DNA of 64,000 bases from Tenacibaculum sp. MAR_2010_89 (GTDB lineage Bacteria > Bacteroidota > Bacteroidia > Flavobacteriales > Flavobacteriaceae): NCBI RefSeq assembly GCF_900105985.1, contig NZ_FNUB01000005.1, forward strand, positions 2,852,001 to 2,916,000, in the 5' to 3' direction. Both the position numbers and the translations under genes were made by a program. Shown in pieces: positions 24,064 through 33,344 of this stretch. Below the pieces are notes generated by a model. It was not told the DNA's origin and searched no databases. It saw nothing but the letters and a program-made list of their open reading frames with translations. Each line of letters opens with the position of its first letter. Positions within the stretch are counted from its first letter, which is position 1.

Positions 24064-27000
24064 TTGACGTCTGTGAAATCTAACCAAACAATTGTAAGCT
24101 GGGGATTATTTTTAATCTCTTTTATTATTTACGCTATTTGCATTCCAAATTCAATAACTTTTTGGGATAGCCCAGAATTTGTCGTTTCTAATTACTCTTT
24201 ACAAACAACACACCCTGCTGGTGCACCATTTTACACCCTTTTAAATAATGTTTTAATTGGAGTCTTTTTCTTTATTAAGCCAGTTATTGTTTCCAATTTA
24301 TTCTCATCTCTTTTTGGTGCTTTATCTGTTGTATATTTATTTAAAATAATTACAATATTCTCTGTAAAAGTAACACCTAATCAGGAAAGTATAATTCATC
24401 ATATTGCTGGAGTTATTGGGTCCTTATCTTTTGCCTTTTGTCATAGTTTTTGGGTTGCTTCTACAGAAACAGAAGTATATACTTTATCTTTTTTCTTATT
24501 GATTTTAATTTTTTGGTTACTTTTAAAATGGGAAGGAACTAATAATCTAAATCAAGAAAAAAAATTGCTGCTAGTTATTTTTCTATTGTTAGGTATTTCT
24601 CTTGGGGTTCACCTCATTAATTTAGCTATAATAATTCCATTAACTCTTATTTTTTTTAATAAAAAGTTTGGGTTTACCACAAAACACATACTCCTTTCTT
24701 TATTTATCGGATTAGCTTTATTCTTTATTTTTCTAACAGTACTATTTCAAGGAACTATTTCTCTTTTATCTTCTTTAGATATTTGGATGGTTAATTCATT
24801 AAATTCTCCAGTTAACTTTGGGGCTACTTCTGGTTATATAATCATCATATTTAGTGTTATTTTAAGTGTTTTTATAAGTCATAAGTTTAGAAAACTTACA
24901 CTTACTTATACTTTACTCTGTTTACTAATGTTTTATATTGGATTTTCTTCATATATAATGCCTTTAGTAAGATCACAAGTAAATACTGCAATATCTAATA
25001 CAACTTTAACCACTTCAAGTTTATTAAAATATATTAGAGCTGAACAATTTGGTATTTCTAATATTCCATTATTAAAAGGTTCTTCTTTCAATGCCCCTTT
25101 GAATAGTAATACTCCTTTTTTAAACGGAAAACCTAAATTTAGATATAATACAATAAAAAAAAAATACACAATTATTGATGATGGTAAGAACAGTGTTCTT
25201 AATTATGATAAAAAATTTGACTTATTATTTCCAAGAGTTTTTCATAAAAACGCTATTAATAAAGAAGCATATAAAACTTGGGCAACAATAAAAGGAACTC
25301 CTGTTTTTTTACCTAATTTAAAGCAAACAGTTAACAAACCAACTTTTTTGGAAAACTTATCATTTTTTTATAATTATCAAGTAAACTGGTTATATCTAAG
25401 ATATTTATTTCAAAATTTTGTTGGGATTCAAAATACTTTTAAAGGAACCGGAAATATAACAAAAGGAAACTGGGCTTCAGGGTTCAACTTTATTGATAAA
25501 AATAGAATTGGAGATCAATCGGTTATTCCACAATATTTTAAAAACTTAAATAGTAAAACTCTTTTTTATGGATTTCCTTTTTTACTTGGTCTAATAGGTT
25601 TATATAAACTTCGTAAACAAAAAGTTTACTTTTTAACTTCTATCCTTTTATTTTTAACTTTTGGTGTAGGAATAACAATTTATGTTAACCCTGTTCCCCA
25701 AAGTATACTAATTAGAGAAAGAGATTATATCTTTGCAGGTTCATTCATTTTTTTCTGCATATGGATAGGTCTATCTGTTAATAGTTTATTCTCTTTATTT
25801 AATTTTATAAAAAATGAAAAAAAGAGAATTATAACAATTGGAGTTATCACTTTATTTGTGTCTCCTATTCAATTACTCGCCAAAGGATTTGATAATCATT
25901 ATAGAAAAAAAGAAACGTTTGCTTTTGAGCTTGGAAAAGCATATTTGGATGGATGCCCAAATCAGGCTATTTTGATAACAAACTTTGACAACATGACTTT
26001 TCCTCTTTGGTATTTACAAGAAGTAGAGAATTATAGAACAGATGTTAGAATTATAAATTTTGATCAATTACAACTTGATTGGTATGCTCAAAAATTAAAA
26101 GTAAAAATTAATAAATCAAAACCAATTACTCTATCTCTTAATGATGATTTTATTAACTCTAAATTTGACAGTGAAATACCTTTAAATAAGATAACTAATA
26201 AGTATTTCAATTTAAAAAAGGCTGGTACTTTTTTAAACAATCCTAAAAATAAAATAACACTTCAAGGAAATAGTTTTTATACTATGCCTACAGAAAATCT
26301 TATTTTACCTATCCGTAAAAACATATCTCTAATTGGGTCAAATATTAAAAATTTAGACACTTTAAAATGGTCTTATAAAAAAAACATCTATTATAAGAAT
26401 GAACTTATACTATTAGATATTATAGGAAATAACCTTAAGGATCGTCCTATTTGCTTCGCCGAGAATGGTGACAAAAAACATTTTTTAGGGCTTAATAATT
26501 ATTTAATACAAAAAGGAATTGTTTTTGAATTACTTCCTTTAATAAGAACTAAAAAAGAATTAAACCCGAAAATTGTAGATACTAAAACATCTTTTAACAA
26601 CTTAGTTACTTCTCCCCCTTTTAAAGTGTTAAATAATATTGACTCTAAAATAACTGATGAATCTGTTTATATATCTAAAAGAGTTTTGAGAAGATCTTAT
26701 TATTTTTTAGCCCAATCATTAATTGAAGAAAAAAATATTAAACAAGCTGAAAGTACATTAAATTATTGCATTAAAACAATTCCTAACCAAACAATACCTT
26801 TTCATGAATTTGGATTTGCAATTGGAAAACTTTATTACAGAATTAATAAAAAAGAAAAAGGATTTCAAATTTGTTCTACTGCTATTAAAAACATTGAAGA
26901 TGAACTTAAATGGATACTTTCTTTTAATCCTCCGAGACCAATTATTAATGTAAGGTATGCTAATGGGTTAATGAAACGTTACGAACAAATGATTTTTCAA

Positions 27001-27102
27001 ATAAAAGATTATAACATTGCATATTATACTAAAAAAAATACTGAATTAAATCAAATTAAAAAGCAATTAAAAACCTGGCAACTTAAAAATTGGCCTTATT
27101 AA
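24064..27102 (+). CDS. DUF2723 membrane glycosyltransferase-like protein
   Basis: About 1012 residues. The N-terminal half has about a dozen hydrophobic helices, with the DUF2723 block FWDSPEFV then LQTTHPAGAPFYTLL in the first loop; the acidic D/E pair after the first helix is the hallmark of the protein mannosyltransferase-like GT-C fold. The C-terminal half (about 600-1012) is soluble, with CPNQAILITNFDNMTFPLWYLQ typical of the family and a TPR-like helical end. Probably transfers a lipid-linked sugar to exported proteins. Start is uncertain: TTG 24064 overlaps a TATATTTG promoter-like box at 24059-24066, so GTG at 24073 is an alternative. The methyltransferase gene follows 8 bp downstream. 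Confidence 0.82.
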   Translation: MTSVKSNQTIVSWGLFLISFIIYAICIPNSITFWDSPEFVVSNYSLQTTHPAGAPFYTLLNNVLIGVFFFIKPVIVSNLFSSLFGALSVVYLFKIITIFSVKVTPNQESIIHHIAGVIGSLSFAFCHSFWVASTETEVYTLSFFLLILIFWLLLKWEGTNNLNQEKKLLLVIFLLLGISLGVHLINLAIIIPLTLIFFNKKFGFTTKHILLSLFIGLALFFIFLTVLFQGTISLLSSLDIWMVNSLNSPVNFGATSGYIIIIFSVILSVFISHKFRKLTLTYTLLCLLMFYIGFSSYIMPLVRSQVNTAISNTTLTTSSLLKYIRAEQFGISNIPLLKGSSFNAPLNSNTPFLNGKPKFRYNTIKKKYTIIDDGKNSVLNYDKKFDLLFPRVFHKNAINKEAYKTWATIKGTPVFLPNLKQTVNKPTFLENLSFFYNYQVNWLYLRYLFQNFVGIQNTFKGTGNITKGNWASGFNFIDKNRIGDQSVIPQYFKNLNSKTLFYGFPFLLGLIGLYKLRKQKVYFLTSILLFLTFGVGITIYVNPVPQSILIRERDYIFAGSFIFFCIWIGLSVNSLFSLFNFIKNEKKRIITIGVITLFVSPIQLLAKGFDNHYRKKETFAFELGKAYLDGCPNQAILITNFDNMTFPLWYLQEVENYRTDVRIINFDQLQLDWYAQKLKVKINKSKPITLSLNDDFINSKFDSEIPLNKITNKYFNLKKAGTFLNNPKNKITLQGNSFYTMPTENLILPIRKNISLIGSNIKNLDTLKWSYKKNIYYKNELILLDIIGNNLKDRPICFAENGDKKHFLGLNNYLIQKGIVFELLPLIRTKKELNPKIVDTKTSFNNLVTSPPFKVLNNIDSKITDESVYISKRVLRRSYYFLAQSLIEEKNIKQAESTLNYCIKTIPNQTIPFHEFGFAIGKLYYRINKKEKGFQICSTAIKNIEDELKWILSFNPPRPIINVRYANGLMKRYEQMIFQIKDYNIAYYTKKNTELNQIKKQLKTWQLKNWPY

Positions 27103-27110
27103 TTAAGTAT

Positions 27111-27887
27111 ATGTTCTTTTTTTCTACAGAAGTAACCTCTTCAAAAATATCATCAGACTCTCCTTTATACCAAAGAACAAAAAAAGCCTATGAACTCATT
27201 AAAAATGATGTTTTTGGTTCTTTACTCGAGATTGGTCCAGGCGAAGGGTATGGCCTTAATTTAATTAAAGAAAAATGTACTGACATTTATGCAATAGATA
27301 AAGCCAATTATGCTGTTAAAGAACTTACTTCTAAATTTCCAGAGGCTACTATCATTAAACAAAAAGTTCCTCCTTTACCACAAATAAAAAATGAAAGTTT
27401 AGATTTTGTTATCTGTTTTCAAGTAATTGAACATATAAGAAATGATCTTAATTTTTTAAAAGAGATTCATAAAAAACTAAAACCAGGAGGTACTTTGTTT
27501 TTAACTACTCCAAATATTGAGCAATCGGTAGCTAGAAACCCTTGGCACTACAGAGAATATAAACATAAAGAATTAGAAAAACTTTTAAATTCAATATTCA
27601 ATTCTGTCATTATAAAGGGAATTAAAGGAAATGAGCTCTCTACCAAATATTATACTGAAAATAAAAAAAGAGTACAAAAAATTTTAAAATGGGACTTTCT
27701 TCGCTTAGAAAAAAAGCTACCTTCCTTATTACTTAAAATACCTTATGAAGTACTTAATAGAATAAACAGGAAAAAACTACTTAACAATCACAAAGATTTA
27801 GTACATAAAATCTCCTCAAAGGATTATATTTTAACGGATAAATGTGATAGTAACTCACTTGATTTTTTTTGTATTATACAAAAGTAA
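27111..27887 (+). CDS. Class I SAM-dependent methyltransferase
   Basis: 258 residues from ATG 27111, 8 bp after the DUF2723 gene; a longer frame from TTG 27090 would overlap that gene. SAM-binding motif LLEIGPGEGYGL (motif I), acidic AIDKANYAV (II), LDFVICFQVIEHI (IV) and LKPGGTLFLTTPN (VI) are in order. The C-terminal extension of about 90 residues is basic. The tight coupling suggests it modifies a lipid-linked sugar or a product of the same glycosylation pathway; substrate unknown. Confidence 0.85.
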   Translation: MFFFSTEVTSSKISSDSPLYQRTKKAYELIKNDVFGSLLEIGPGEGYGLNLIKEKCTDIYAIDKANYAVKELTSKFPEATIIKQKVPPLPQIKNESLDFVICFQVIEHIRNDLNFLKEIHKKLKPGGTLFLTTPNIEQSVARNPWHYREYKHKELEKLLNSIFNSVIIKGIKGNELSTKYYTENKKRVQKILKWDFLRLEKKLPSLLLKIPYEVLNRINRKKLLNNHKDLVHKISSKDYILTDKCDSNSLDFFCIIQK

Positions 27888-28020
27888 GAGCAAATTTAGT
27901 TTTATTCCTTACTTGTTAAACTTCTTGTTAAAAACCTTAACCTGTTTCCTATTTCGTATCTATTTCCTAAATTAGAAGCATAAAATATGTAATTAAACTA
28001 TTGACAGATACGCTTCCAAC

Positions 28021-28977
28021 ATGAATACAGAAAATATACTCAAAATAGGAATGGCTCAAATTTCGCCAGTTTGGTTAAATAAATCAAAAACTATTGAAAA
28101 AATAAAAGACTCTATTAACAAAGCTGGAAATTCAAATTGTGAACTTCTAGTATTTGGAGAAGCACTTCTTCCTGGTTACCCTTTTTGGTTATCAATGACA
28201 AATGGTTCAGAATTTAATTCTACCGTTCAAAAAGAAATACATGCCCATTATATAAGAAACTCTATTCAAATTGAATCAGGAGAATTGGATGAAATTTGTA
28301 GTCTTGCAAAAAAGAATAATGTTGCCATATATTTAGGAATAATAGAACGTGCCAAAAACAGAGGTGGCCATAGTTTATATTGTTCTTTAGTATATATAGA
28401 CTCTGAAGGTGAAATTAAATCTGTACATAGAAAACTACAACCAACTTTTGAAGAACGATTAACTTGGTCACCAGGTGATGGTAATGGATTAAGAGTTCAT
28501 GATTTAAAAAAATTCTCTGTTGGTGGTTTAAACTGTTGGGAAAACTGGATGCCATTAGCAAGAACTGCACTATATGGTATGGGAGAAAATTTACATATTG
28601 CTGTTTGGCCAGGATCTGACACTAACACAAAAGATATTACTAAATTTATAGCTAAAGAATCTCGATCTTTTGTAGTATCAGTTTCTAGTTTAATGAAAAT
28701 TGAAGATTTTCCTAAAGGCACACCACATTTAGAAGAAATACTTAAAAACTCACCTAACATTTTAGCTAATGGTGGATCATGCATAGCAGGACCTGATGGT
28801 GAATGGGTTGTTGCTCCAGTTATAAATAAAGAGGGAATAATCACAGCTGAAATTGACTTTAATAGAGTACTGGAAGAAAGACAAAACTTTGATTCTGTTG
28901 GACATTATTCTAGACCAGATATAACAAAACTTACCATTAATAGAGAAAGACAATCTGTAATTAATATTATAGATTAA
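28021..28977 (+). CDS. Nitrilase-family carbon-nitrogen hydrolase
   Basis: 318 residues. Catalytic triad visible: E47 (FGEALLPGYP), K138 (HRKLQPTFEE) and C172 (NCWENWMPLAR). The PGYPFW and CWENWMPLAR blocks place it with true nitrilases (branch 1), which turn nitriles to acids plus ammonia, and less with amidases. Length is normal. Cytosolic. It is followed by a Crp/Fnr gene 40 bp downstream, probably its regulator or co-regulated partner. Confidence 0.88.
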   Translation: MNTENILKIGMAQISPVWLNKSKTIEKIKDSINKAGNSNCELLVFGEALLPGYPFWLSMTNGSEFNSTVQKEIHAHYIRNSIQIESGELDEICSLAKKNNVAIYLGIIERAKNRGGHSLYCSLVYIDSEGEIKSVHRKLQPTFEERLTWSPGDGNGLRVHDLKKFSVGGLNCWENWMPLARTALYGMGENLHIAVWPGSDTNTKDITKFIAKESRSFVVSVSSLMKIEDFPKGTPHLEEILKNSPNILANGGSCIAGPDGEWVVAPVINKEGIITAEIDFNRVLEERQNFDSVGHYSRPDITKLTINRERQSVINIID

Positions 28978-29017
28978 TTACTTATAAAAAATAACTCCTA
29001 AGCATACCATATATAAT

Positions 29018-29653
29018 TTGAATGAAATAGAAAAAATGTTGAATGTTTTTATAAAAGAGCTTCGTATTACTGAAGAAAAACTAATCAATGAACTAACAAC
29101 AAATTCAACTTTAACAACACATAAAAAAGGTGATTTTATAATTAAAAACAACCAATACATTAAAGTATTAAAAATTGTTTTACAAGGAAAAGTAAGGGTT
29201 TACCAAGAAAATGAAGAACGTGAAATCCTAATTTATTATTTAAACAGCATGGAAACTTGTACTCTGTCTCTTTCCGCTTGCTTTGAAGATTGTAAAAGTA
29301 GTGTAAATGCTATCGTTGAAGATAATTGTACTATTTTGAATATCCCGGTAAGACATGTTAAAGATTGGAATTTTAAATACAAATCTTGGAATACTTTTAC
29401 CACAAAAACTTTTAGAGAAAGTTATAACCACTTAATAAATCAATATTCAACCCTAGCTTTTCAACCTTTAAAAGATAGATTGTTTGATTACTTATTATCA
29501 AAAGCAACTGATTCAATTGTAAAAAAATCTCATCAAGAATTAGCAAAAGAATTGGGTACTTCAAGAGAAGTAATATCTAGGCTTTTAAAAAATCTTGAAA
29601 AAAACAATAAACTTCATCTTGGACAAAAAGAAATACTCCTTTTAGTAAAATAA
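29018..29653 (+). CDS. Crp/Fnr-family transcriptional regulator
   Basis: 211 residues if started at TTG 29018; an in-frame ATG at 29036 gives 205 and is an alternative. The N-terminal beta-roll (about 20-120, KGDFIIKNNQYIKVLKIVLQ) contains two cysteines in LSLSACFEDC, unusual for a pure cyclic-nucleotide domain and possibly redox or metal linked. The C-terminal HTH (about 170-200) reads SHQELAKELGTSREVISRLL, a strong Crp-type recognition helix. Same strand as the nitrilase and the NTF2-like gene. Confidence 0.85.
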   Translation: MNEIEKMLNVFIKELRITEEKLINELTTNSTLTTHKKGDFIIKNNQYIKVLKIVLQGKVRVYQENEEREILIYYLNSMETCTLSLSACFEDCKSSVNAIVEDNCTILNIPVRHVKDWNFKYKSWNTFTTKTFRESYNHLINQYSTLAFQPLKDRLFDYLLSKATDSIVKKSHQELAKELGTSREVISRLLKNLEKNNKLHLGQKEILLLVK

Positions 29654-29658
29654 TTAAG

Positions 29659-29678
29659 CCTGTGATAAAAGTCACAGG
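29659..29678 (+). terminator. Short hairpin after Crp gene
   Basis: CCTGTGA (29659-29665) pairs with TCACAGG (29672-29678); the T run after it is interrupted. Confidence 0.45.
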
Positions 29679-29728
29679 TATTTACTTTTTTATCATCTTT
29701 TCTTTGTAATAAACTTAAATACATTAAA

Positions 29729-30622
29729 ATGAAAAGATTTAAAATAGTCCTACCAATATTTATATTTCTAATTGTGAGTAACACTTTTGGACAAATTTCA
29801 AAGAATAAAAATAAATCACCCCAACAATCTTACATTAGTCATAGTCCAACTAAACATCATAAAGTAGCTTTAGAAGTATTAAAAGCTAGTAAAACATGGA
29901 TTTCAAACTTTAATACTAAAAACATAAAAGCTTGCTTGCAAGGGTACTCTAAAAAAGCAGTTATGAATGTTACTCCTTATGGTGTAAAAACTGGTAAAGA
30001 AGAAATTTCAAACTTTTGGAAACCTTTTATTAAATCTGGTGCCACCAACTTAATATACTCAAATGTAAGTATTGAAATAGCTAATGAAACTACTGCTTTT
30101 TTATCCGCTAATTGGAGTATGAATGTAGGAAGAGGTATTATATTTCAAGAGAAATGGGAAAAAATTAAAGGTCAATGGTTATTAACCTACGATAATTTTC
30201 AAATATTGGAACAGTTTAAAACTCCACAAGAAAATACTACTTCCCCTATTACTAGTCATAACATATTAGAAAAAGTTATTACAGCATCAATAAACTGGAT
30301 AGAAGGCTTCAATACAGGTAAAAAAGATGTGTGCGGAAATGGATACTCCAATAATGCTACAATGAATGCCGTTCCTTTTACATCTGTAAATGATAAAAAG
30401 AATATCAAAATATTTTGGGATAAACTAATTACTGACGGAGCTACAAATCTTACCTATCATAATCCAACATTCAGTGTTAAAACAAACAATAGTGTTATAC
30501 TTACATCTCTTTGGAGTATGAATATCGGTGAAGGAAAAATTTTTCAAGAAAAATGGGAAAATATAAATAATGAATGGCTATTAACATATGATGAGTTTCA
30601 AGTAATAAAACAATATCAATAG
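29729..30622 (+). CDS. Secreted protein with two NTF2/SnoaL-like domains
   Basis: 297 residues, signal peptide ending near NTFGQ. Two internally repeated domains (about 45-165 and 180-297) each show a helix-rich start (ASKTWISNFNTKN and ASINWIEGFNTGK), a GYSxxAxMN block, an FWxxxIxxGATNLxY block, and an end SMNxGxGxIFQEKWExI then WLLTYDxFQ. This is the cone-shaped NTF2-like fold duplicated in one chain. Such domains bind small hydrophobic ligands or act as isomerases; catalytic residues are not identifiable. It may be periplasmic and linked with the nitrilase group, though separated by a small hairpin. Confidence 0.78.
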   Translation: MKRFKIVLPIFIFLIVSNTFGQISKNKNKSPQQSYISHSPTKHHKVALEVLKASKTWISNFNTKNIKACLQGYSKKAVMNVTPYGVKTGKEEISNFWKPFIKSGATNLIYSNVSIEIANETTAFLSANWSMNVGRGIIFQEKWEKIKGQWLLTYDNFQILEQFKTPQENTTSPITSHNILEKVITASINWIEGFNTGKKDVCGNGYSNNATMNAVPFTSVNDKKNIKIFWDKLITDGATNLTYHNPTFSVKTNNSVILTSLWSMNIGEGKIFQEKWENINNEWLLTYDEFQVIKQYQ

Positions 30623-30656
30623 CTAACACCTACTTTAAATTTAAAGTAAGTTATTC

Positions 30657-30699
30657 ATAAAAAACCAAGAATAACTAGTAGATATCCTTGGTTTTTTAT
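30657..30699. terminator. Bidirectional terminator
   Basis: ATAAAAAACCAAG (30657-30669) and CTTGGTTTTTTAT (30687-30699) pair perfectly, with A and T runs on both sides, between convergent genes. Confidence 0.85.
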
Positions 30700-30707
30700 A
30701 GTTATTT

Positions 30708-32021
30708 TTAAACTATACTAATACGTACTTTCTTACTTTTTAAACGAGTATTATTTAAGCTCTCTACTAGATCTTTAGCTTCAGTAACAGGCACAGCAAT
30801 AAACGCACAATCTTGTTTAAGTTCTATAACACCTAATTGATCTTTAGTTAAATTACCTTTTTTAAAGAAAAGTCCAGCGATATCTCCTTTTGAAATTTTG
30901 TCTTTTCTTCCCCCTGAAATAAATAACGTTTCCCAATAACGAGGTTTCAGCTTTTCTTTATTAGAAATAGTTACGTTTGGTACATTCTTAATAAATTCAG
31001 GCAAATTTTCTTTTTCCCATTTTAATACATATGCTGTTCCTTTAGCATTTACCCTAGCTGTTCTACCATTTCTATGTGTAAATTCTTCTACTCTTTGTGG
31101 TAGTTCATAATGAATTATATAATTCATTTCAGGAATATCGATACCTCTTGCTGCTAAATCTGTAGCTATTAAAACTTGACTTGTTCCGTTTCTGAACTTT
31201 ATTAAAGAACGCTCTCTATCTCTTTGCTCCATTCCTCCAGAAAAACAACTATGTGCTACTTTACTTTTTGATAAAAAGTCACTTACATGTTGAATACTAT
31301 CTTTTAAATTACAAAAAATAATTCCTTGTTGATTACCAACATGAAGTAACAAGTTTAAAAGTGTTTGATTTTTATTCTTTGCTGAAGAAACCACAGTTTT
31401 TATAGCTAGTTTTTTTGGTTTCTTACCTGTTAAGTAGTTTAATACTTTTGGGTTATTTAACCTCACAAAATCTGGTACTTCTGATTCTTGAGTTGCTGAT
31501 GTTAAAATTCGTTTATTAATGTTTGGTAATTGATTAATAATACCTCTCATTTCATACTCAAAACCAACTTCTAATGACTTATCAAATTCATCAAGTATTA
31601 ATGTTTTAATACTATCTTTAGAAAAACGTTCATTTGCAAAATGATCAGATATTCTACCTGGCGTACCTATTAAAATACTTGGGGTATGTTTTAATTCTAT
31701 TTTATCTTTTGCCATAGACCTTCCTCCATAAACAGCATTTACTTTTAATCCTGTTCCCATTTCACGAATAACTTGCTCTATTTGAATAGCAAGCTCTCTT
31801 GAGGGAACTAAAATTAATACTTGAACTTCTTTATTATTTGGATCTATTACCTTTAATGTAGGTAATAAAAAGCCTAATGTTTTTCCAGTTCCTGTTGGTG
31901 AAAGTATTACAGTATTTGCTGTAGTATCTATAACTGAAATAGCCTCATTCTGCATTTCATTTAATTCATAGATATTTAATTTTGCTAAAATATCCTCTTG
32001 CGTTTTAATTGTATTTGCCAT
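30708..32021 (-). CDS. DEAD-box RNA helicase, DbpA-like
   Basis: 437 residues. Motifs in order: Q motif (NEMQNEA, Q24), Walker A SPTGTGKT (41-48), PSRELA, TPGR, DEFD (144-147, in place of DEAD), SAT, ATDLAARGID and HRNGRTAR. The C-terminal 75 residues (LFISGGRKDKISKGDIAGLF and GVIELKQDCAFIAVP) form a DbpA-type RNA-binding domain, which in DbpA targets 23S rRNA hairpin 92. Role: ATP-dependent remodelling of RNA, probably in large-subunit assembly or cold growth. Single-gene transcript by context. Confidence 0.88.
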   Translation of the reverse strand: MANTIKTQEDILAKLNIYELNEMQNEAISVIDTTANTVILSPTGTGKTLGFLLPTLKVIDPNNKEVQVLILVPSRELAIQIEQVIREMGTGLKVNAVYGGRSMAKDKIELKHTPSILIGTPGRISDHFANERFSKDSIKTLILDEFDKSLEVGFEYEMRGIINQLPNINKRILTSATQESEVPDFVRLNNPKVLNYLTGKKPKKLAIKTVVSSAKNKNQTLLNLLLHVGNQQGIIFCNLKDSIQHVSDFLSKSKVAHSCFSGGMEQRDRERSLIKFRNGTSQVLIATDLAARGIDIPEMNYIIHYELPQRVEEFTHRNGRTARVNAKGTAYVLKWEKENLPEFIKNVPNVTISNKEKLKPRYWETLFISGGRKDKISKGDIAGLFFKKGNLTKDQLGVIELKQDCAFIAVPVTEAKDLVESLNNTRLKSKKVRISIV

Positions 32022-32103
32022 AATATATACTATCTATGAATTTTTTATTTTTCGCAAAGATAGTTAGTCTTATAACAGTAATTATCATTTAATATCTAAT
32101 AAA

Positions 32104-32133
32104 AAACTCATTAAGAAAGTTCTTAATGAGTTT
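32104..32133 (-). terminator. Terminator after phosphoesterase lipoprotein
   Basis: AAACTCATTAAGAA (32104-32117) and TTCTTAATGAGTTT (32120-32133) are perfectly complementary, with a T6 run on the minus strand. Confidence 0.8.
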
Positions 32134-32157
32134 AATCAATATAAAATAGTTTATTTT

Positions 32158-33282
32158 TTAATTATTTGGATATGGATTTACATTCTTTGACCATGTCAAC
32201 ACTGTTTCATCTCTTACGGTCGAAGGACTATTTGGCATTGCTTTATAGTAAGGATTCCCTTTATCATAACCAATTGAACTTAACTTTACATCCCCATTAC
32301 TCATAATATCAATTTTAGAGTACCCAAAAAAGGTGGCTGAACCAGGACTTCCACTATTCCCTGCAATTACTTGGTATGTACCTTTATTACCAGGTTGCAT
32401 ACGTTGATAATCATGTAAATGTGCTGACAACATTGCTACCACTTTATTTTCTACCAATTTAGGCCATAAAACTAGCCCTTCAGGAAACCCTTTATGCCCT
32501 GTTTCTGGTTTTCCACTTACATAATAAGGTTTATGACCTAATACAAAAACATGATCTATTTTAGGATTTTTTTTATATTCTTCAACTTTATTAATTATCC
32601 ATTGAGTTGGTATTTGCCCTTCTAAACCATAAGGGCTTTCTTTTGTTGGACTATTATAAGTATCAGTGTTCATCAATACAAATCCAATATTTTTACGAGT
32701 AAAAGCAAAAGTCATTTGATTATTAATACTATCATTTCCTTTAACATAGTCTCTATCTTTAGGCATATATTCTGCCATATGCTTCATCCAAATTTGAGTA
32801 GCTCCTTTCAAAGGCCATTCATCGTGGTGCGGTACATTATAATCATGCCAATATAACATTTCATGATTCCCTGGAATGGCTACCATTTCTATATTAGATT
32901 TACTAATAGGACTAAAACTAGTGTTATAGTATAATTTTTTCCATGCAATTAGTTGATTTTCTAACTTAGTTGTAGTAGATTCTGCCAATACCATATCTCC
33001 TAAAAAGAAAAATAAATCTGGTTTCCTTTTTAAATCAGAAATTTCAGTCCAAATTCGTTTCATTGCTGATAAATTAGCCGTAGAAGCATTTGTTGCTGTA
33101 GTATCTCCTACTTGATGCCTATCTACTCTATTACAGCCTAAAAAAGTAAAACTAAAAACTATAGAATCTTGCTTTTTAGAAACCTCTTTAAAATCTTCTT
33201 TTACTATTTTATCTTTTTTCTTTTTATTACAACTAGTTACTACAAATATAATTAGTAGTATTAGTACATATTTAGCTCTCAT
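32158..33282 (-). CDS. Calcineurin-like metallophosphoesterase lipoprotein
   Basis: 374 residues, lipoprotein signal with VVTSC followed by a Lys-rich linker. Metal-binding motifs of the metallophosphoesterase fold: FFFLGDMV (GD), AIPGNHE (GNHE), VLGHKP (GHxP) and SAHLHDY (AHxH). Substrate unknown; anchoring outside the cytoplasm suggests a phosphoester in the periplasm or on the surface. It lies 62 bp after the four-gene operon upstream on the same strand, with no terminator seen between, so it may be co-transcribed, but the join is looser than within that operon. Confidence 0.85.
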   Translation of the reverse strand: MRAKYVLILLIIFVVTSCNKKKKDKIVKEDFKEVSKKQDSIVFSFTFLGCNRVDRHQVGDTTATNASTANLSAMKRIWTEISDLKRKPDLFFFLGDMVLAESTTTKLENQLIAWKKLYYNTSFSPISKSNIEMVAIPGNHEMLYWHDYNVPHHDEWPLKGATQIWMKHMAEYMPKDRDYVKGNDSINNQMTFAFTRKNIGFVLMNTDTYNSPTKESPYGLEGQIPTQWIINKVEEYKKNPKIDHVFVLGHKPYYVSGKPETGHKGFPEGLVLWPKLVENKVVAMLSAHLHDYQRMQPGNKGTYQVIAGNSGSPGSATFFGYSKIDIMSNGDVKLSSIGYDKGNPYYKAMPNSPSTVRDETVLTWSKNVNPYPNN

Positions 33283-33344
33283 AATTGATTGGTTTGGTTA
33301 CTATTCAAAGTTAATTACTTCTCTTCATTTAATTCTAAAAAAAA

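Noticed and set aside
28497..28844. Minus-strand 115-codon ORF
   Set aside because: Antisense to the nitrilase catalytic region; no domain.
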